Shown in pieces: positions 23,626 through 35,640 of a DNA stretch of 64,000 nt. The stretch is from Siphonodentalium dalli (taxonomy: Eukaryota; Mollusca; Scaphopoda; Gadilida; Siphonodentaliidae), in contig CP136067.1 in NCBI GenBank assembly GCA_032622095.1, positions 54,663,899-54,727,898 on the forward strand, read 5' to 3'. How positions within the stretch are numbered: the stretch's first letter is position 1; every line of letters begins with the position of its first letter. The notes beneath the pieces are model-generated. The model had not been told where the DNA came from, searched no databases, and saw nothing but the letters and a program-made list of their open reading frames with translations. The position numbers were made by a program, and so were the translations under genes.

Positions 23626-25680
23626 GGGTATACTTGGGTGTGACTAATTACCGCCTGGGACCGCCCGGGTGGCCCCACGTGCCTGTGGACACAATATCTC
23701 GATGTTATAACGTAGCCACATGCCACCTGAGGGCAACATAGAACAATTTACTCGCTCGCTCGTCTCTGGCCGGTCATATTAACCCCACAAATGCCTATGT
23801 TGGCTAAAGAGCCTGGGTGATTACTGGTGTCTTCGTGTGTTTTCAGACAGATTATTTTGGTGATTCTCAGTAGTGCAATACACCTGAGTGTTAATTCCAT
23901 ATATTGACTCGTTGACGCGTCCACGGCCGATGGTATTAACTCCTCAAATTCCGGTAAAATAGTGCATAAACAAAAAGAACCGGGCGGCCCCATGGGCCCG
24001 TGGACACTATATCTCGACGTTATAACATAGCAACATACCCCACGAGGTCAACCTAGAAAATGTTACTCGCTCGCTCGACTCCGGCCGATGTTATTAACCC
24101 CTCAAAATCCGATAAAATGGTATATAAACAAAAATAACATTGGGACCGCCCGGGAGGCCGCATGGGCCCATGGACACTATATCTCGACATTGTAACGTAG
24201 CGACATACACCACGGGGTCAACATAGAAAAGGTTACTCGCTCGCTCGACTCCGGCCGGTGTTATTAACACCTCAAAATCCGATAGAATGGTATATAAACA
24301 AAAAGAACACTGGGACCGCCCGGGACCGCCCCGGGGGCCCCGGGCCCATGGGCCCGTGAACACCATATCTCGACGTTATAACGTAGCGACATACCCCACG
24401 AGGTCAACCTAGAAAATGTTACTCGCTCGTTCGACTCCGGCCGGTGTTATTAACCTCTCAAAATCCGATAAAATAGTATATAAACAAAAAGCAAACTGGA
24501 AGCAAACGTTCGCTGAGAACCTCCATGCTTTGCATATCAGGTGATAATAGGAGGTGGGTGGAAGAGTGTGGCGAATACGAATAACACTTTTCTTAGAACT
24601 AGAATTTCAGAAGTTACTTTTTAGTGCATTAGATTAGATTAGGCGATCCTTAAATTGTGATTTTTTTTATTTCTAGAGAATATGCACTTGCGATGGCGCC
24701 TAATATAATACAAAAAATGAAATCAACTCAATTACACCTGCTCGTGTCAAAATATAAAAATTATAGGTGTAAAGTTATTAATTTTTATTGAAAACATTCA
24801 AGAAATTTGCGATATTTACGATCATGTAAAGCCGAATATTTATGGTGATACGTTATTTTGCGGGATTTTGTGTTGACGCGTCAGCGAGTCAATATCTGGA
24901 AGTCACTATCAGGTGGTATTACACCTGCTCGTGTCAAAATATAAAAATTATAGGTGTAAAGTTATTAATTTTTATTGAAAACATTCAAGAAATTTGCGAT
25001 ATTTACGATCATGTAAAGCCGAATATTTATGGTGATACGTTATTTTGCGGGATTTTGTGTTGACGCGTCAGCGAGTCAATATCTGGAAGTCACTATCAGG
25101 TGGTATTGCACTACCATGCATCATCAAAATATGCTGTCCGAAATCAAAGAAGACACCGAGCTGTCCGTGCCCTCTTAGCCAATATCGGATTTTTATGGGG
25201 TTAATAATACCGGCCGGAGTCGAGTGAGCGAGTAAGATTTTCTAGGTTGACCTCGTGTGGTATGTCGCTACGTTATACCGTCGAAATATAGTGTCCACGG
25301 GTCCATTGGGCCTCCCGGGCGGTCCCCAGGTTTTTTTTGTTTATACACTATTTTACCGGAATTTGAGGGGTTAATAACATCGGCCGTGGACGCGTCAACG
25401 AGTCAATATATGGAATTAACACTCAGGTGTATTGCACTACCGAGAATCACCAAAATAATCTGTCTGAAAACACACGAAGACACCGGTAATCACATAGGCT
25501 CTTTTAGACAATATCGGCATTTGTGGTGTTAATATGACCGGCCGGGGACGAGCGAGCGAGTAAATTTTTCTATGTTGCCCTCAGGTGGCATGTCGCTACG
25601 TTATAACGTCGATATATTGGGTCCACGGGCACTTGGGGCCACCGGGTGGTCCCCGGGTGGTAATTAGTCACACCGAAGTA
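23626..25680 (+). repeat. Inner inverted array of ~170-186-bp GC-rich units
   Basis: GTGTGACTAATTACCGCC near 23640 pairs with GGTAATTAGTCACACCG near 25660. Direct units in the left half are spaced 170 and 186 bases apart (CTCGCTCGCTCGACTCC near 24064, 24234, 24420). Units carry self-complementary GGCCCATGGGCCC and CCGCCCGGG blocks, strikingly GC-rich against the AT-rich surroundings. Confidence 0.85.
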
Positions 25681-26600
25681 GAGCATGCGTAAAGCGGATC
25701 TTCCTATCCCGATTCCTTCCAGTCTCTACCGTAAAGGTCAAACACAGGGAGCGCTCATTATTTCTGTATCCAAGAATGTGGGTGACCTTCACCTTCAGAA
25801 ATGTAATAAAATTGTACTGTATTTCACTGCTTTCCTTTTAGAATGCAGTTTCTTTATTTTAAAATCTTTTTTTCTCACTTCAGTTCTCATGAATCCGGAT
25901 TCTTAATTTTGAAATATTGTTTTCTTTTTGCAATTCCCACCTGATATCTTCTAGACTGTTGTCTTTCCTAGACTCATACCTGACTCAATCGTACCGATTT
26001 GCTGGCCTGGGTACTAGGCTAGTCTTTCCGACCTGCTTCGGACAACCCCGAATATTTAGTCGATTTTCGAAATTCGCCATAGAATTAACAATCCACAAGT
26101 TAATTATTAGAACAGAACGTCTTAAATTCCAACTCTCGCAAACTTTCGTTATAAAAACTGGAAAATGAAGGCTGTGACACAAATATATAAACTTTTGCGT
26201 TTAAGAACTGAAAACGGAATTTGTATATTCTAGATTATAGCCCTTTGGCCCTGATACCATTTGAACGTTATATTTGATTGTGTGTGCTGGAACGTGAAAC
26301 GAAGATTTTGATTTCTAGAATCAGCAAACAACACCCGTGTATATACATAATACGCCCAATTGGTTTATAAAATGAGCGTTGGGATACAAATGGCTTTCCT
26401 GAAATGAATATTTTGCCTTTTAGAATCAGTAAATAGCACCCATGTATAAGAATACGTCCAATTCGTTTATAAAATGAGCATTGGGACACTTAAAACAAAT
26501 AAATTGAAGTTTAGAATTTGAAAACTGGCACTTTGATTTTTGACACAAATGGCCTTCCATACGTAATACCATTTGTTGAGGCTAGTGCATGGATTTGCCT

Positions 26601-28463
26601 GAGCCGTAATTTCGCTAAAATCCGGATTGAGAATCCAAAGCCGATTACGGGGGGCGGAGCTAATTTCGGATTCTAGGTCAGATTTTGAAATCCACGTGGT
26701 CTCCGAAAATCTCTCCCAGCGTCAAACATGGCTCATGTATTTGACAAAAGTATCATTTGTATCTTATATTTATAAAGTGCATGTTTGTTGTGAAATCATG
26801 CTTTTCGTCTATGTGTATATACACGGCACATAATTTGCTGCCAATCCGACTTAATCGCATCTTTTTTTTTCAAGTTAAAGTGTGTTTATTAATGTTGGCA
26901 AGCATATCTAAACATGACAGCTCTAGGCCTCCTGAATCAAATTCCGAAGATGTTGTGAAGAACACACAAAACTTGTCAGTTGAACAGGGACGTGACGACA
27001 GGTGTTGCTTGGGTGTCTCGACCCCCACCCCGATTTTTGGTACAATTTGCTAAGCTGTGCAGTCATTCATACGTGAGGAAAATCAGGATTATTTTGACTA
27101 ACTGTTTCAAATAATGATACGTACAAGCCAACAAACGCAACAAACAAACAAACCCGATTTTAAATAAATACATATACAAACTTAATTATGACTAACTCGG
27201 GAGATCGAGGGGGTGTCCAGTGATCTGTATATATGTTCAACTTGTTTTGGTAGTCATGTTGCTTTGCCATTACTAATTATTTATTTTTTCAGTGTAATAA
27301 CATTTGGGAGAGGGGGTACCCTTAAGTGAGTCAGTACTTGTCCCCCAATTCCTTTGTATGTATAAACAAATGTATGTGTTATATATCATGTGTTATCTAA
27401 ATTTGACATATATTTGAAATAAATATATCTAAACTAAACTTTGGTACATTCCAGCAGTCGGAAATTTCATGCATGACACAACATTAGTTGGACATTAATT
27501 TGACACCATATATAGGTTGGCATTGTTCTCATTGTTTGATTTTTTTCAACCAGTAAAAGTTGGTAATTTTCCAATCTTAGTGTTTGTCAGATTGGATATT
27601 TCCAAGGGGAGCAAATTGAATTCTGCGAACCTGTGAGATTGATGTTTGGTTCAAGGGGGGGGGGGGGGGGGTGCAGTTGGCCGTAAATTTGAGGAAACTT
27701 CTAGCCACGTCCCTAGAACATGTGTCTGTTGTCTATACAGAGACTATTGTGCAAAACGACTGCATTTAACGAAACAAAACATGTTAAACATGAAATTGCT
27801 ATAACATTAAGACTAGATGATAGTACATACGTGTATCTGATAATCCATCGATACCATATAATCCTACTATTTCTTGAATAAGAAGAAACATTATAATAAC
27901 GAACACAGCAGAAGACATATCCATGCAGGTGCATATGAACTCGGTCAATGGTGACGTATCCGCCGAATTCGAAATCGACATGCGTTCGGGCGGTATTTTA
28001 AGGATGGAATTATGAAATGGACAATCAACAATGAATTGAAATTTCTTCGCCATCAACCGAAGTGCTCCCCCAGCGTTACTATCAATAGCGTTATTATTTG
28101 GCTAATTTCAGTAATATTCTCCCAGTTTACATTCAATAAAACAAATTTGTCTCCGCATTTAAAATTCTTTGATATAGATCGTTTATATTCTGCAATAATT
28201 TGTACACAAGAGACGGATTCTTATGTTTTATTGTGTTTTTAAACTCTGAGGTGGCGAAATCTCGGTTTGTTTACATTACGAACATTTGAGTCCGTAATCG
28301 GAATCCGAATCCCTATCGGATTCCCACGAAATTAGGATTACGGTCTGTTCGTTTACTGATTCTGGAAATTTGTGGTCTGTTCTTTTGCCGAACCAAGTCG
28401 TACGGGGACAAATCTGTAATCTGAATCCAGAATCCAAATCGGATTTTAGCGAAATAACGCCTC
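26601..28463 (+). mobile_element. R1 TIR element, copy 3 (most complete plus-strand copy)
   Basis: GAGCCGTAATTTCGCTAAAAT at the left and GCGAAATAACGCCTC at the right, 1863 bases, with a 17-G run (27655-27671). It serves as the reference for the others. The segment near 27811-27830, read in reverse, gives the uninterrupted ACTATCATCTAGTCT site that shows copy 6 to be interrupted. It is almost identical to copy 2 over their shared length. Confidence 0.9.
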
Positions 28464-28468
28464 TGGCA

Positions 28469-29964
28469 GAGGCGTTATTTCGCTAAAATCCGATTGGGAT
28501 TCGGATTCCGATTACGGACTCAAATGTTCGTAATGTAAACAAACCGAGATTTCGCCACCTCAGAGTTTAAAAACACAATAAAACATAAGCATCCGTCTCG
28601 TGTGTACAAATTATTGCAGAATATAAACGATCTATATCAAAGAATTTTAAATGCGGAGACAAATTTGTTTTATTGAATGTAAACTGGGAGAATATTACTG
28701 AAATTAGCCAAATAATAACGCTATTGATAGTAACGCTGGGGGAGCACTTCGGTTGATGGCGAAGCAATTGCAAACCATTGTTGATTGTCACTTTCATATG
28801 TCCATTTCATAATTCCATCCTAAAATACCGCCCGAACGCATGTCGATTTCGAATTCAGCGGACACGTCACCATTGACCGAATTCATATGAACCCCCCCCC
28901 CCCCCCCCCCCCCCCCCCATTGAACCAAACATCAATCTCACAGGTTCGCAGAATTCAATTTTCTCTTCTTGGAAATATCCAATCTGACAAACACTAAGAT
29001 TGGAAAATTACCAACTTTTACTGGTTGAAAAAAATCAAACAATGAGAACAATGCCAACCTATATATGGTGTCAAATTAATGTCCAACTAATGTTGTGTCA
29101 TGCATGAAATTTCCGACTGCTGGAATGTACCAAAGTTTAGTTTAGATATATTTATTTCAAATATATGTCAAATTTAGATAACACATGATATATAACACAT
29201 ACATTTGTCTATACATACAAAGGAATTGGGGGACAAGTACTGACTCACTTAAGGGTACCCCCTCTCCCATATGTTATTACACTGAAAAAATAAATAATTA
29301 GTAATGGCAAAGCAACATGACTACCAAAACAAGTTGAACATATATACAGATCACTGGACACCCCCTCTCCCGAGTTAGTCATAAGTTTGTATATGTATTT
29401 ATTTAAAATCGGGTTTGTTTGTTGCGTTTGTTGGCTTGTACGTATCATTATTTGAAACAGTTAGTCAAAATAATCCTAATTTTCCTCACGTATGAATGAC
29501 TGCACATCTTAGCAAATTGTACCAAAGTTCGGGGTGGGGGTCGAGACACCCAATCAACCCCTGTCGTCACGTCCCTGTTCAACTGACAAGTTCCGTGTGT
29601 TCTTCACAACATCTTCGGAATTTGATTCAGGAGGCCTAGAGCTGTCATGTTTAGATATGCTTGCCATCATCAATAAACACACTTTAACTTGAAAAAAAGA
29701 TGCGATTAAGTCGGATTGGCAGCAAATTATGTGCCGTGCATGTATACACACATAGAAGAACAGCATGACTTTCACAACAAACATGCACTTTATAAATATA
29801 AGATACAAATGATACTTGTGTCAAATACATGAGCCATGTTTGACGCTGGGGGAGAGTTTCGGAGACCACGTGGATTTCAAAATCTGACCTAGAATCCGAA
29901 ATTAGCTCCGCCCCCCGTAATCGGCTTTGGATTCTCAATCCGGATTTTAGCGAAATTACGGCTC
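28469..29964 (-). mobile_element. R1 TIR element, copy 4, inverted against copy 3
   Basis: GAGGCGTTATTTCGC at 28469 and GCGAAATTACGGCTC at 29964. Five bases (TGGCA) separate it from copy 3, and the junction CCTCTGGCAGAGG is palindromic, so copies 3 and 4 form a 3.4-kb palindrome. A run of 27 C (28892-28918) corresponds to the G tract. About 150 bases between the C run and the CATATGAA segment are missing relative to copy 6. The internal sequence matches copy 1 rather than copy 3. Confidence 0.9.
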
Positions 29965-30394
29965 AGGCCACAGCACCTACCTATACGTTGTGTGAAATGT
30001 TGCATGACAATTTTGTTGGATACACTTTTACACAACGTTGCATATATATTTACTACCAACGGTTGTATGTTAATTATACAACGTGTTGGATGAAATTTCA
30101 CACAACACTCAATCAACGTTAATTGCCCACAGCACCTATCTACGTTTATTGAACTGTTGGGTGTTGGGTAGAGTTGGATGACATTGATTTTGTTGGTTGG
30201 AAAGTTGACCCAACGTTGATTGGAAAGTAAAATGGGGCAAGACGTCGTGGATAGCTTTGCCGGTATAGTATACCTTTGTTATAATTATTCTTTGTACGAT
30301 ACACTGATTATGTAGGCTTTATATATATATATATATCTTTATTGTCCTCCATTGGTGGAGAGTTGTTATATAATATAAATACAGTTTATCACAG
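29965..30394. repeat. Direct ~156-bp repeat and a short block shared with the window end
   Basis: CCACAGCACCTACC near 29969 recurs as CCACAGCACCTATC near 30126. Bases ~30195-30290 (GTTGGTTGGAAAGTTGACCC to GCCGGTATAGTATACC) reappear at 63918-64000. A (TA)n run lies at 30322-30336. No gene seen. Confidence 0.8.
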
Positions 30395-30494
30395 NNNNNN
30401 NNNNNNNNNNNNNNNNNNNNNNNNNNNNNNNNNNNNNNNNNNNNNNNNNNNNNNNNNNNNNNNNNNNNNNNNNNNNNNNNNNNNNNNNNNNNNN
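30395..30494. other. Assembly gap, 100 N
   Basis: Exactly 100 N, the usual placeholder for a scaffold gap of unknown size. Order and distance across it are less certain than elsewhere. Confidence 0.99.
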
Positions 30495-31334
30495 CCCCAT
30501 AAAGTTCAAATTTGTGGCCATTTCGGTCCTACAGTTTAATCCAAAGTAGGAAAATATGGACTGTTACTGGTTGAAAAATCAAATGTAACACTATCAGGCA
30601 TGAAATTTCTAACTGTTCGAAAATTTTGATGAAAGTAGGGGGAGGTGTCAAAACCCCACCCCCTCTACACTTCCGCCCCATTGCCACACCCCACCCAGGC
30701 AGCTTAGAAATCAAGAGGAATCTATACATTATTATACCAGTATCAAAAAGCACAGGAAGGGTGGCTGGTTGATAATTAAATCTCTTATCTCCACCCCCAT
30801 TTGAACAAACGTGAATCCCCATCTATGAGATCCATTCATTTGGTAATTTCAGACGGTAGATTTTAATAGTTGAACTGAACTGATTTTCCTCAAATATCCT
30901 AAAATGACCCAAAATCTCAACAAATATAAACCCCAGTCACCGAAGGACCCTCCATACCAATCATAAGCTAAATAGGCCCGATGAAGAAATTGTTTTAAGA
31001 ATTACTATGGAAGGAAAGAGTTATGGCCCTGGCTTCTCACATATTAGACCTGATGAACCCATTTGAACAAATGTGAATGTAAGTCACCTAGGGGACATCC
31101 ACACCAAAATATATAAACCCATTTGGTCTTTAATATGTATCTGGAGAAGAAAAACAATTGATGGACGGATAGAGACATAAAGACAGATGGATGGATGGGA
31201 GAACAGTTTGACATAGAGACAGACAAATTCAGTTCAATATACCCCCCCCCCCCAAGTTTTCTTTGCAAAATCAGGGTATAATGAGTTCAACTGGTTACTG
31301 GTGGTTAAGGAAATAATATTCGAACAGCCAGGCC
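30495..31334. other. No gene seen; repeat-derived non-coding sequence
   Basis: Contains homopolymer C (31243-31253) and phrases resembling the GTGGCCATTTCGGTCC and GAAATTTCTAACTGTT elements found around 42.6-43.2 kb, so it is probably decayed dispersed repeat. Confidence 0.5.
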
Positions 31335-31790
31335 TGAACATAATGTCTGACATTTGCAGAATGAGGTCCCCAAAGGATGAATTTAATGATGCAATCATGC
31401 AATGCGGGCTAGCATCACCAAATTCACCCTCTGCGGACCTCATTCTGTTTAGGCCTCAACTGCTATGGAGACATAGCATCAGATTGAAGTTCTCCAGTTA
31501 AAGTTGGTGATGTGCACCCATTGGGCACCTCAATTATGCATTTTATCTTCTACAGATAAGGGGATATAGAAACTAAACAGAAGGGAAAAAGTAAGTAAAA
31601 ATGTCAATTGAAGACCCTATATACTTCCCAGAAGATGAGGGCTAAGCAGAATGGGGACCCTGCCTAGTGTATATGGTGATGCTAGCCTGCTGTGCAGGGT
31701 AGCATAACTAAATTCACCTTCTGGGGACCTCATTCTGCAAATGTCAGACACACTAAATTCAGGTTTGAGAACACACTGGCAGGAGTGCTA
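31313..31790. repeat. Inverted repeat, ~60-bp arms, ~330-bp loop
   Basis: CTGACATTTGCAGAATGAGG and CCCCAAAGGATGAATTTA near 31347-31385 are complementary to AAATTCACCTTCTGGGGACC and TCATTCTGCAAATGTCAG near 31710-31750. Pairing extends outward through the CAGGCCTGAACA and TTCAGGTTTGAG segments. A third CGGACCTCATTCTG lies at 31433. Likely a MITE. Confidence 0.75.
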
Positions 31791-32097
31791 GCTAATGCAT
31801 TTGTTCACACCTGTCAGTCTGATAACATCTCAATGATGTCTCAACATCTGATGACTGTGTATTTATATTAACTCTCTCTCTCCCTCTATGTCTGTCTGTA
31901 GCTAATACAATTGACTGAATCTGCTGGTGGGAGAGATCCTGTGAGTTATGAGATGAGATGGGGGTGGGATGCTGTTGGTTGAGGGCAGGGTGGTGGTTTG
32001 GGTCATGTGGGGGGGGGGGGGGGGGTGATGGAAAGGGAAAGTTTCCATGATTTCATTAAAGATTTTCATAACTCTGCTGATGTTACAACGGTGTTAG
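31776..32097. other. No gene seen; G run
   Basis: Plain sequence with a CTCTCTCTCTCC stretch and a 17-G run (32010-32026). Confidence 0.5.
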
Positions 32098-32339
32098 TTT
32101 TGCATTATTCGATCGACAACTGACCTAACATAAAATTGTCGAAATCAAGGCCGTAGAACAACTGTAGAAATGTATTTTTACAGCGATAACGCTATGCCCA
32201 CAAGCAGACTTGGTATTAAAATGAAGTTTATCATTTATTGCACAGCAAGAGACCGATTAACCCACCCATGCGAAGGTGCCATGAAACACGAAAAACTGCG
32301 TTCGACGTCAATGTTTAGAATTTAGATTTCTCGATGAAT

Positions 32340-34982
32340 CACTGTCTGGAATCAGTACGGCTGACTCATGTTTAGACGTTTCCGGTTTGGTCGCAAAGAC
32401 AGAAACTCGACGGTATACAACCGACTAAAATGCTTGATTTTAGATGTTCAGACTGTTGTACCATAATCTTGGTCGGATATGTTCAGGATATGTTAACAGT
32501 GCACAGGAAACTAACCAGAGTTATATAATGTCATACTTTGTTAGATTATAGCACAATTGAATCGAGAATTTTGTATATTTTTGTGCAAAAATTCGCTTTC
32601 AAATCCGTTTTACAAGTGTTTTATCCTTTTAAAATTATAATCTTGCAGGTCATATATAATTCGTAATGTTTATCAAACAATAATCCGTAACCATTTGTCC
32701 ATTCGGGTGTGTTGTATAGTAGAAAAAAGTATATTTTGGATGGTCATCGACGAATTTTTGTGTACGGTTTAGAATGCAGCTAGTGTACGGTTGATCAGCA
32801 TTTCATGTCCTAGTTGTGTACGGTTCAGACGTACTGTTTATTGGGTTTCTGTCAGTTCTTTGGCGTATATTTTACAGAAAACCTGTCATTTTTAAGTTTA
32901 TGAGTTAAAATTCATATATATAACAAATGAATGTTTGTTTTCCACAATGCATGCTATTATGAACTCGTTGTTGCTGTGATATTCCGCACAGGGAATGTGA
33001 CCGTAACCACGTGTTCATGGTGCATATATTTTGGATAACAAAAATTAATTTGTTATATTTATAGTATAATGTGTTAGCTAAGCATACAGTCGAATATTTG
33101 ACACTACTATCAGAATTCAAGATGGAGAAATTCAAGTGCCACACGTGTAACATTGGATTCGACTCCTTCTCACATAGTATAGAGCATTTTAAAGTGACTC
33201 GTGGCGACAATATACTAAAGATTAGAAGTCTAGAACTAAATATGATGACGGGGAAGATTGGCTATACAGAGCGCATAATTTTAATGTTGTGCCGAATGTG
33301 GTCAGCAGTGAGGACAAAGTTATTAAGGTCGGATCGAGCGACCCCGGTGCATTGACCATTAACATATTAAAAGTTGACAGAGCCGACAATTCAACAAATA
33401 CCGGTAATATAAATAGATGTACATTCAGCAGTTCGTTGAGCAAAAAGTTTTCTTACCTGTGAACAAAACGAAAACAAACAGAACATGCGTGGACCAAAAA
33501 TCCGAAAACATGAAACAAAACTGTAAAAAGATAAAACATAAACTGCACGATTTATAGTGTTCTCTTTATCCGCAAAGCCACGACAGGACCAAGGACCATA
33601 CAATAGGCTATTTTTTTCTAGTAGAATACAAAACGTAGACAATTAAATAATGAGTTCAATTCATATTTGAAAACAATTGCATGGTCTGATATATAGTTTT
33701 AGTGTTCAAGATATTTTTTAACGTGTATAGTAAATTTAAACATGCAGCATTTTAACATGTTCGGCTTTGTATTGGACCCCTATAGTGGTCAGATACGACC
33801 GTAAGGATGGAGAGAACACTATACTCGTAAACAAACCGAAGATAAAAATCATAATAATCAACTATTGGTCGTCCAGTAAAGGCTCGTCCACAGACCTGCG
33901 TAATGCATGCGTGTACACGTAAGGGTGCGTATATAATGGCTGATCGATGGGTCTATATACGGAGGGATCATCTAAGTGGTTAGCACTTGTCCTCCGATCC
34001 CTTTAAAATAGCCTATATATGTATTACATGTATTTTATATTAATGTACTATTTAGAGCAAATACAATATGTATAAACTACAGACGATGTCTGTCAAGTGC
34101 GTCATGATTTTGTCAAACAATCAAGTACTTTATTCTTTCACCCATTAAACAAATTGCACAAATAAGGAAGATGTTATATAAATAGTCAAGCGGATAGTTA
34201 ATTCATGTCTGTGAACGGTCTTGCCACCGTGCGTAATGCGTATAGACCCATCAACCATACGCACCCTTACGCATGCACGCTTTACACAGGTACGTGGACG
34301 AGTCTTGAGATAGGCCTACATAATTATACATATATAATTATGTAGTAGATAAGCAATTTTATTGTTGCCGGAGTCCAAATCACGAACAAAACAATTAAAT
34401 TTAGATTTGTCACATTTATTATTTATCCAACATCACGTGGTATATCTCCCAGAGAACGATTTAAAAAGAAAATTAGGTTAGTATTTATCCACACGATTCT
34501 GAGATAAACCGTACACACAATCACAATCGTTGACATCTAAACCGTACAATTTTTAACAACACCACCTGTTGAAAAACAGTCACTATATCACGAAAAATGT
34601 ATATTAAAGACAAGTGAAACTTCGTATGTGTCAGAGAATGTTCCTAGTTCGCGATGGATGTTTTATTTGTTGAATTGCTTTGCTGAAACATTGTGAATAC
34701 AATCCTAGATGATTTATTTTTCTCGATTGTTTCTTTTTTTCACTTTTTACTTGGCATAAACCACGATCGTATCGTCGTATGAAATCATTTTGCGAGCGAC
34801 TTTCAGTGTACATAGAAACAAAATAATACAGAAACAACAACTGACTACATTGTCAATCCAAAAATCCGCGCATAATGTATTTATTAAGCAAAAAGGTGTG
34901 CCTACCGCGACAACAACAATTCGAGCTCCGACGAAACCGGAAACGTCTAGACATGAGTCAGCCGTACTGATTCCAGACAGTG
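32340..34982 (+). mobile_element. 2643-bp TIR transposon with exact 7-bp target duplication
   Basis: The left end CACTGTCTGGAATCAGTACG and the inverted right end agree for over 50 bases (one early mismatch, T/C, near position 33). GATGAAT occurs at 32333-32339 and again at 34983-34989. The empty site is preserved in the other arm of the palindrome (37199-37220), which reads straight through with a single GATGAAT in reverse, so the boundaries are certain. The interior carries a degenerate coding segment (33122-33462) and a further inverted pair, 33888-33955 against 34215-34306 (AAGGGTGCGTAT, GATGGGTCTATA). Superfamily unassigned. Confidence 0.92.
33122..33462 (+). pseudogene. Degenerate zinc-finger-like coding segment inside the 2.6-kb transposon
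   Basis: From ATG at 33122 the frame reads MEKFKCHTCNIGFDSF with C6, C9, H18 and H22, spacing close to but not the classic C2H2 pattern. Near 33225-33245 the frame ends in unlikely sequence, while the next frame takes over with DDGEDWLYRAHNFNVVPNVV and continues to a TGA at 33460-33462. Both halves have protein-like composition, so a one-base indel or a lost splice junction is likely. Its place inside precise TIRs suggests a remnant of a transposon-coded protein or a captured host exon. I do not recognise the family. The following CAGCAGTTCG...CTGTGAAC has no clear donor site. Confidence 0.4.
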
Positions 34983-35640
34983 GATGAATACGCTAGCAAA
35001 CAACAAGTGTTAGGTATCAAATGACACAGTGGAATACTGCGCATTCGTTTTTAGCTACAATATGGCTGTTTTAGAACGAATAATGTAATGGCGAACTCGC
35101 AAACACGCGCCGATGAAAACAGCTAAAATAGACTCGATGTTTACAATAACAGGATCATTTCAGCTGATATATTCCATATAATGGGGCGTATAGTATATAC
35201 AAATGTAGGATTAGACACAGGGAATGTAATTTTGTCCAAATGGGTCCAACACGCAGTGAAATTGTTGCAGAAATTCGCTCCAAGAAAGAGCGCTACTTTT
35301 TCTCGTAAAAAATAGAATGGCCGACTGAAGCCGTTTTATCGTTCCAACTAAGCCTGGTCTTAGCAGCACTTCGTCAACAAAATACGAATATACACCATGT
35401 ATCAGAAGACGTATCAAATTTGATTTTTTTAAGGGCTTTGCGCTCTTCATTTGTTATAATTCGCACTTATTTTTTATTTAAGTTGTGACTAAAAGCACAG
35501 ATGCCGGAAGCCGGTGTCCGGCGATTACAAGCCAAGTTACAAAATAGATTAACTGGGTTGAACTCATGAATATGTCAATGGTGAGACTGTTCGATAGAAT
35601 ATTCAAATCAAATAGTGTTTTTAGACTTAAAATCTTATGT

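Larger units (their letters stand above)
22617..26562 (+). mobile_element. 3.9-kb foldback element, TATGGAAGGCC ends, 6-bp target duplication
   Basis: Left TATGGAAGGCCATTTGTGTC and its exact inverse at 26543-26562; CGTAAT flanks both sides (22611-22616, 26563-26568). The outer arms are tandem ~165-bp units (22620-23215: GTCAAAAATCAAAGTGCCA, AAGTGTCCCAACGCT, GGGCTTATTC, TTCATTTCAGG), inverted at ~26275-26561. Nested inside is a second inverted pair, 23620-~24495 against ~25135-25690, made of ~170-186-bp units with CGCTCGCTCGACTCCGGCCG, GGACCGCCCGGG and TATATCTCGACGTTATAACG. The centre holds a direct 186-bp duplication (24736 and 24922: CACCTGCTCGTGTCAAAAT). No transposase. It looks like a Drosophila FB-type foldback element built from two different tandem repeats, one inside the other. 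Confidence 0.85.

Noticed and set aside
28892-28918. Long C run considered as telomere-like
   Set aside because: Pure homopolymer at a fixed R1 position, not a TTAGGG-type repeat.
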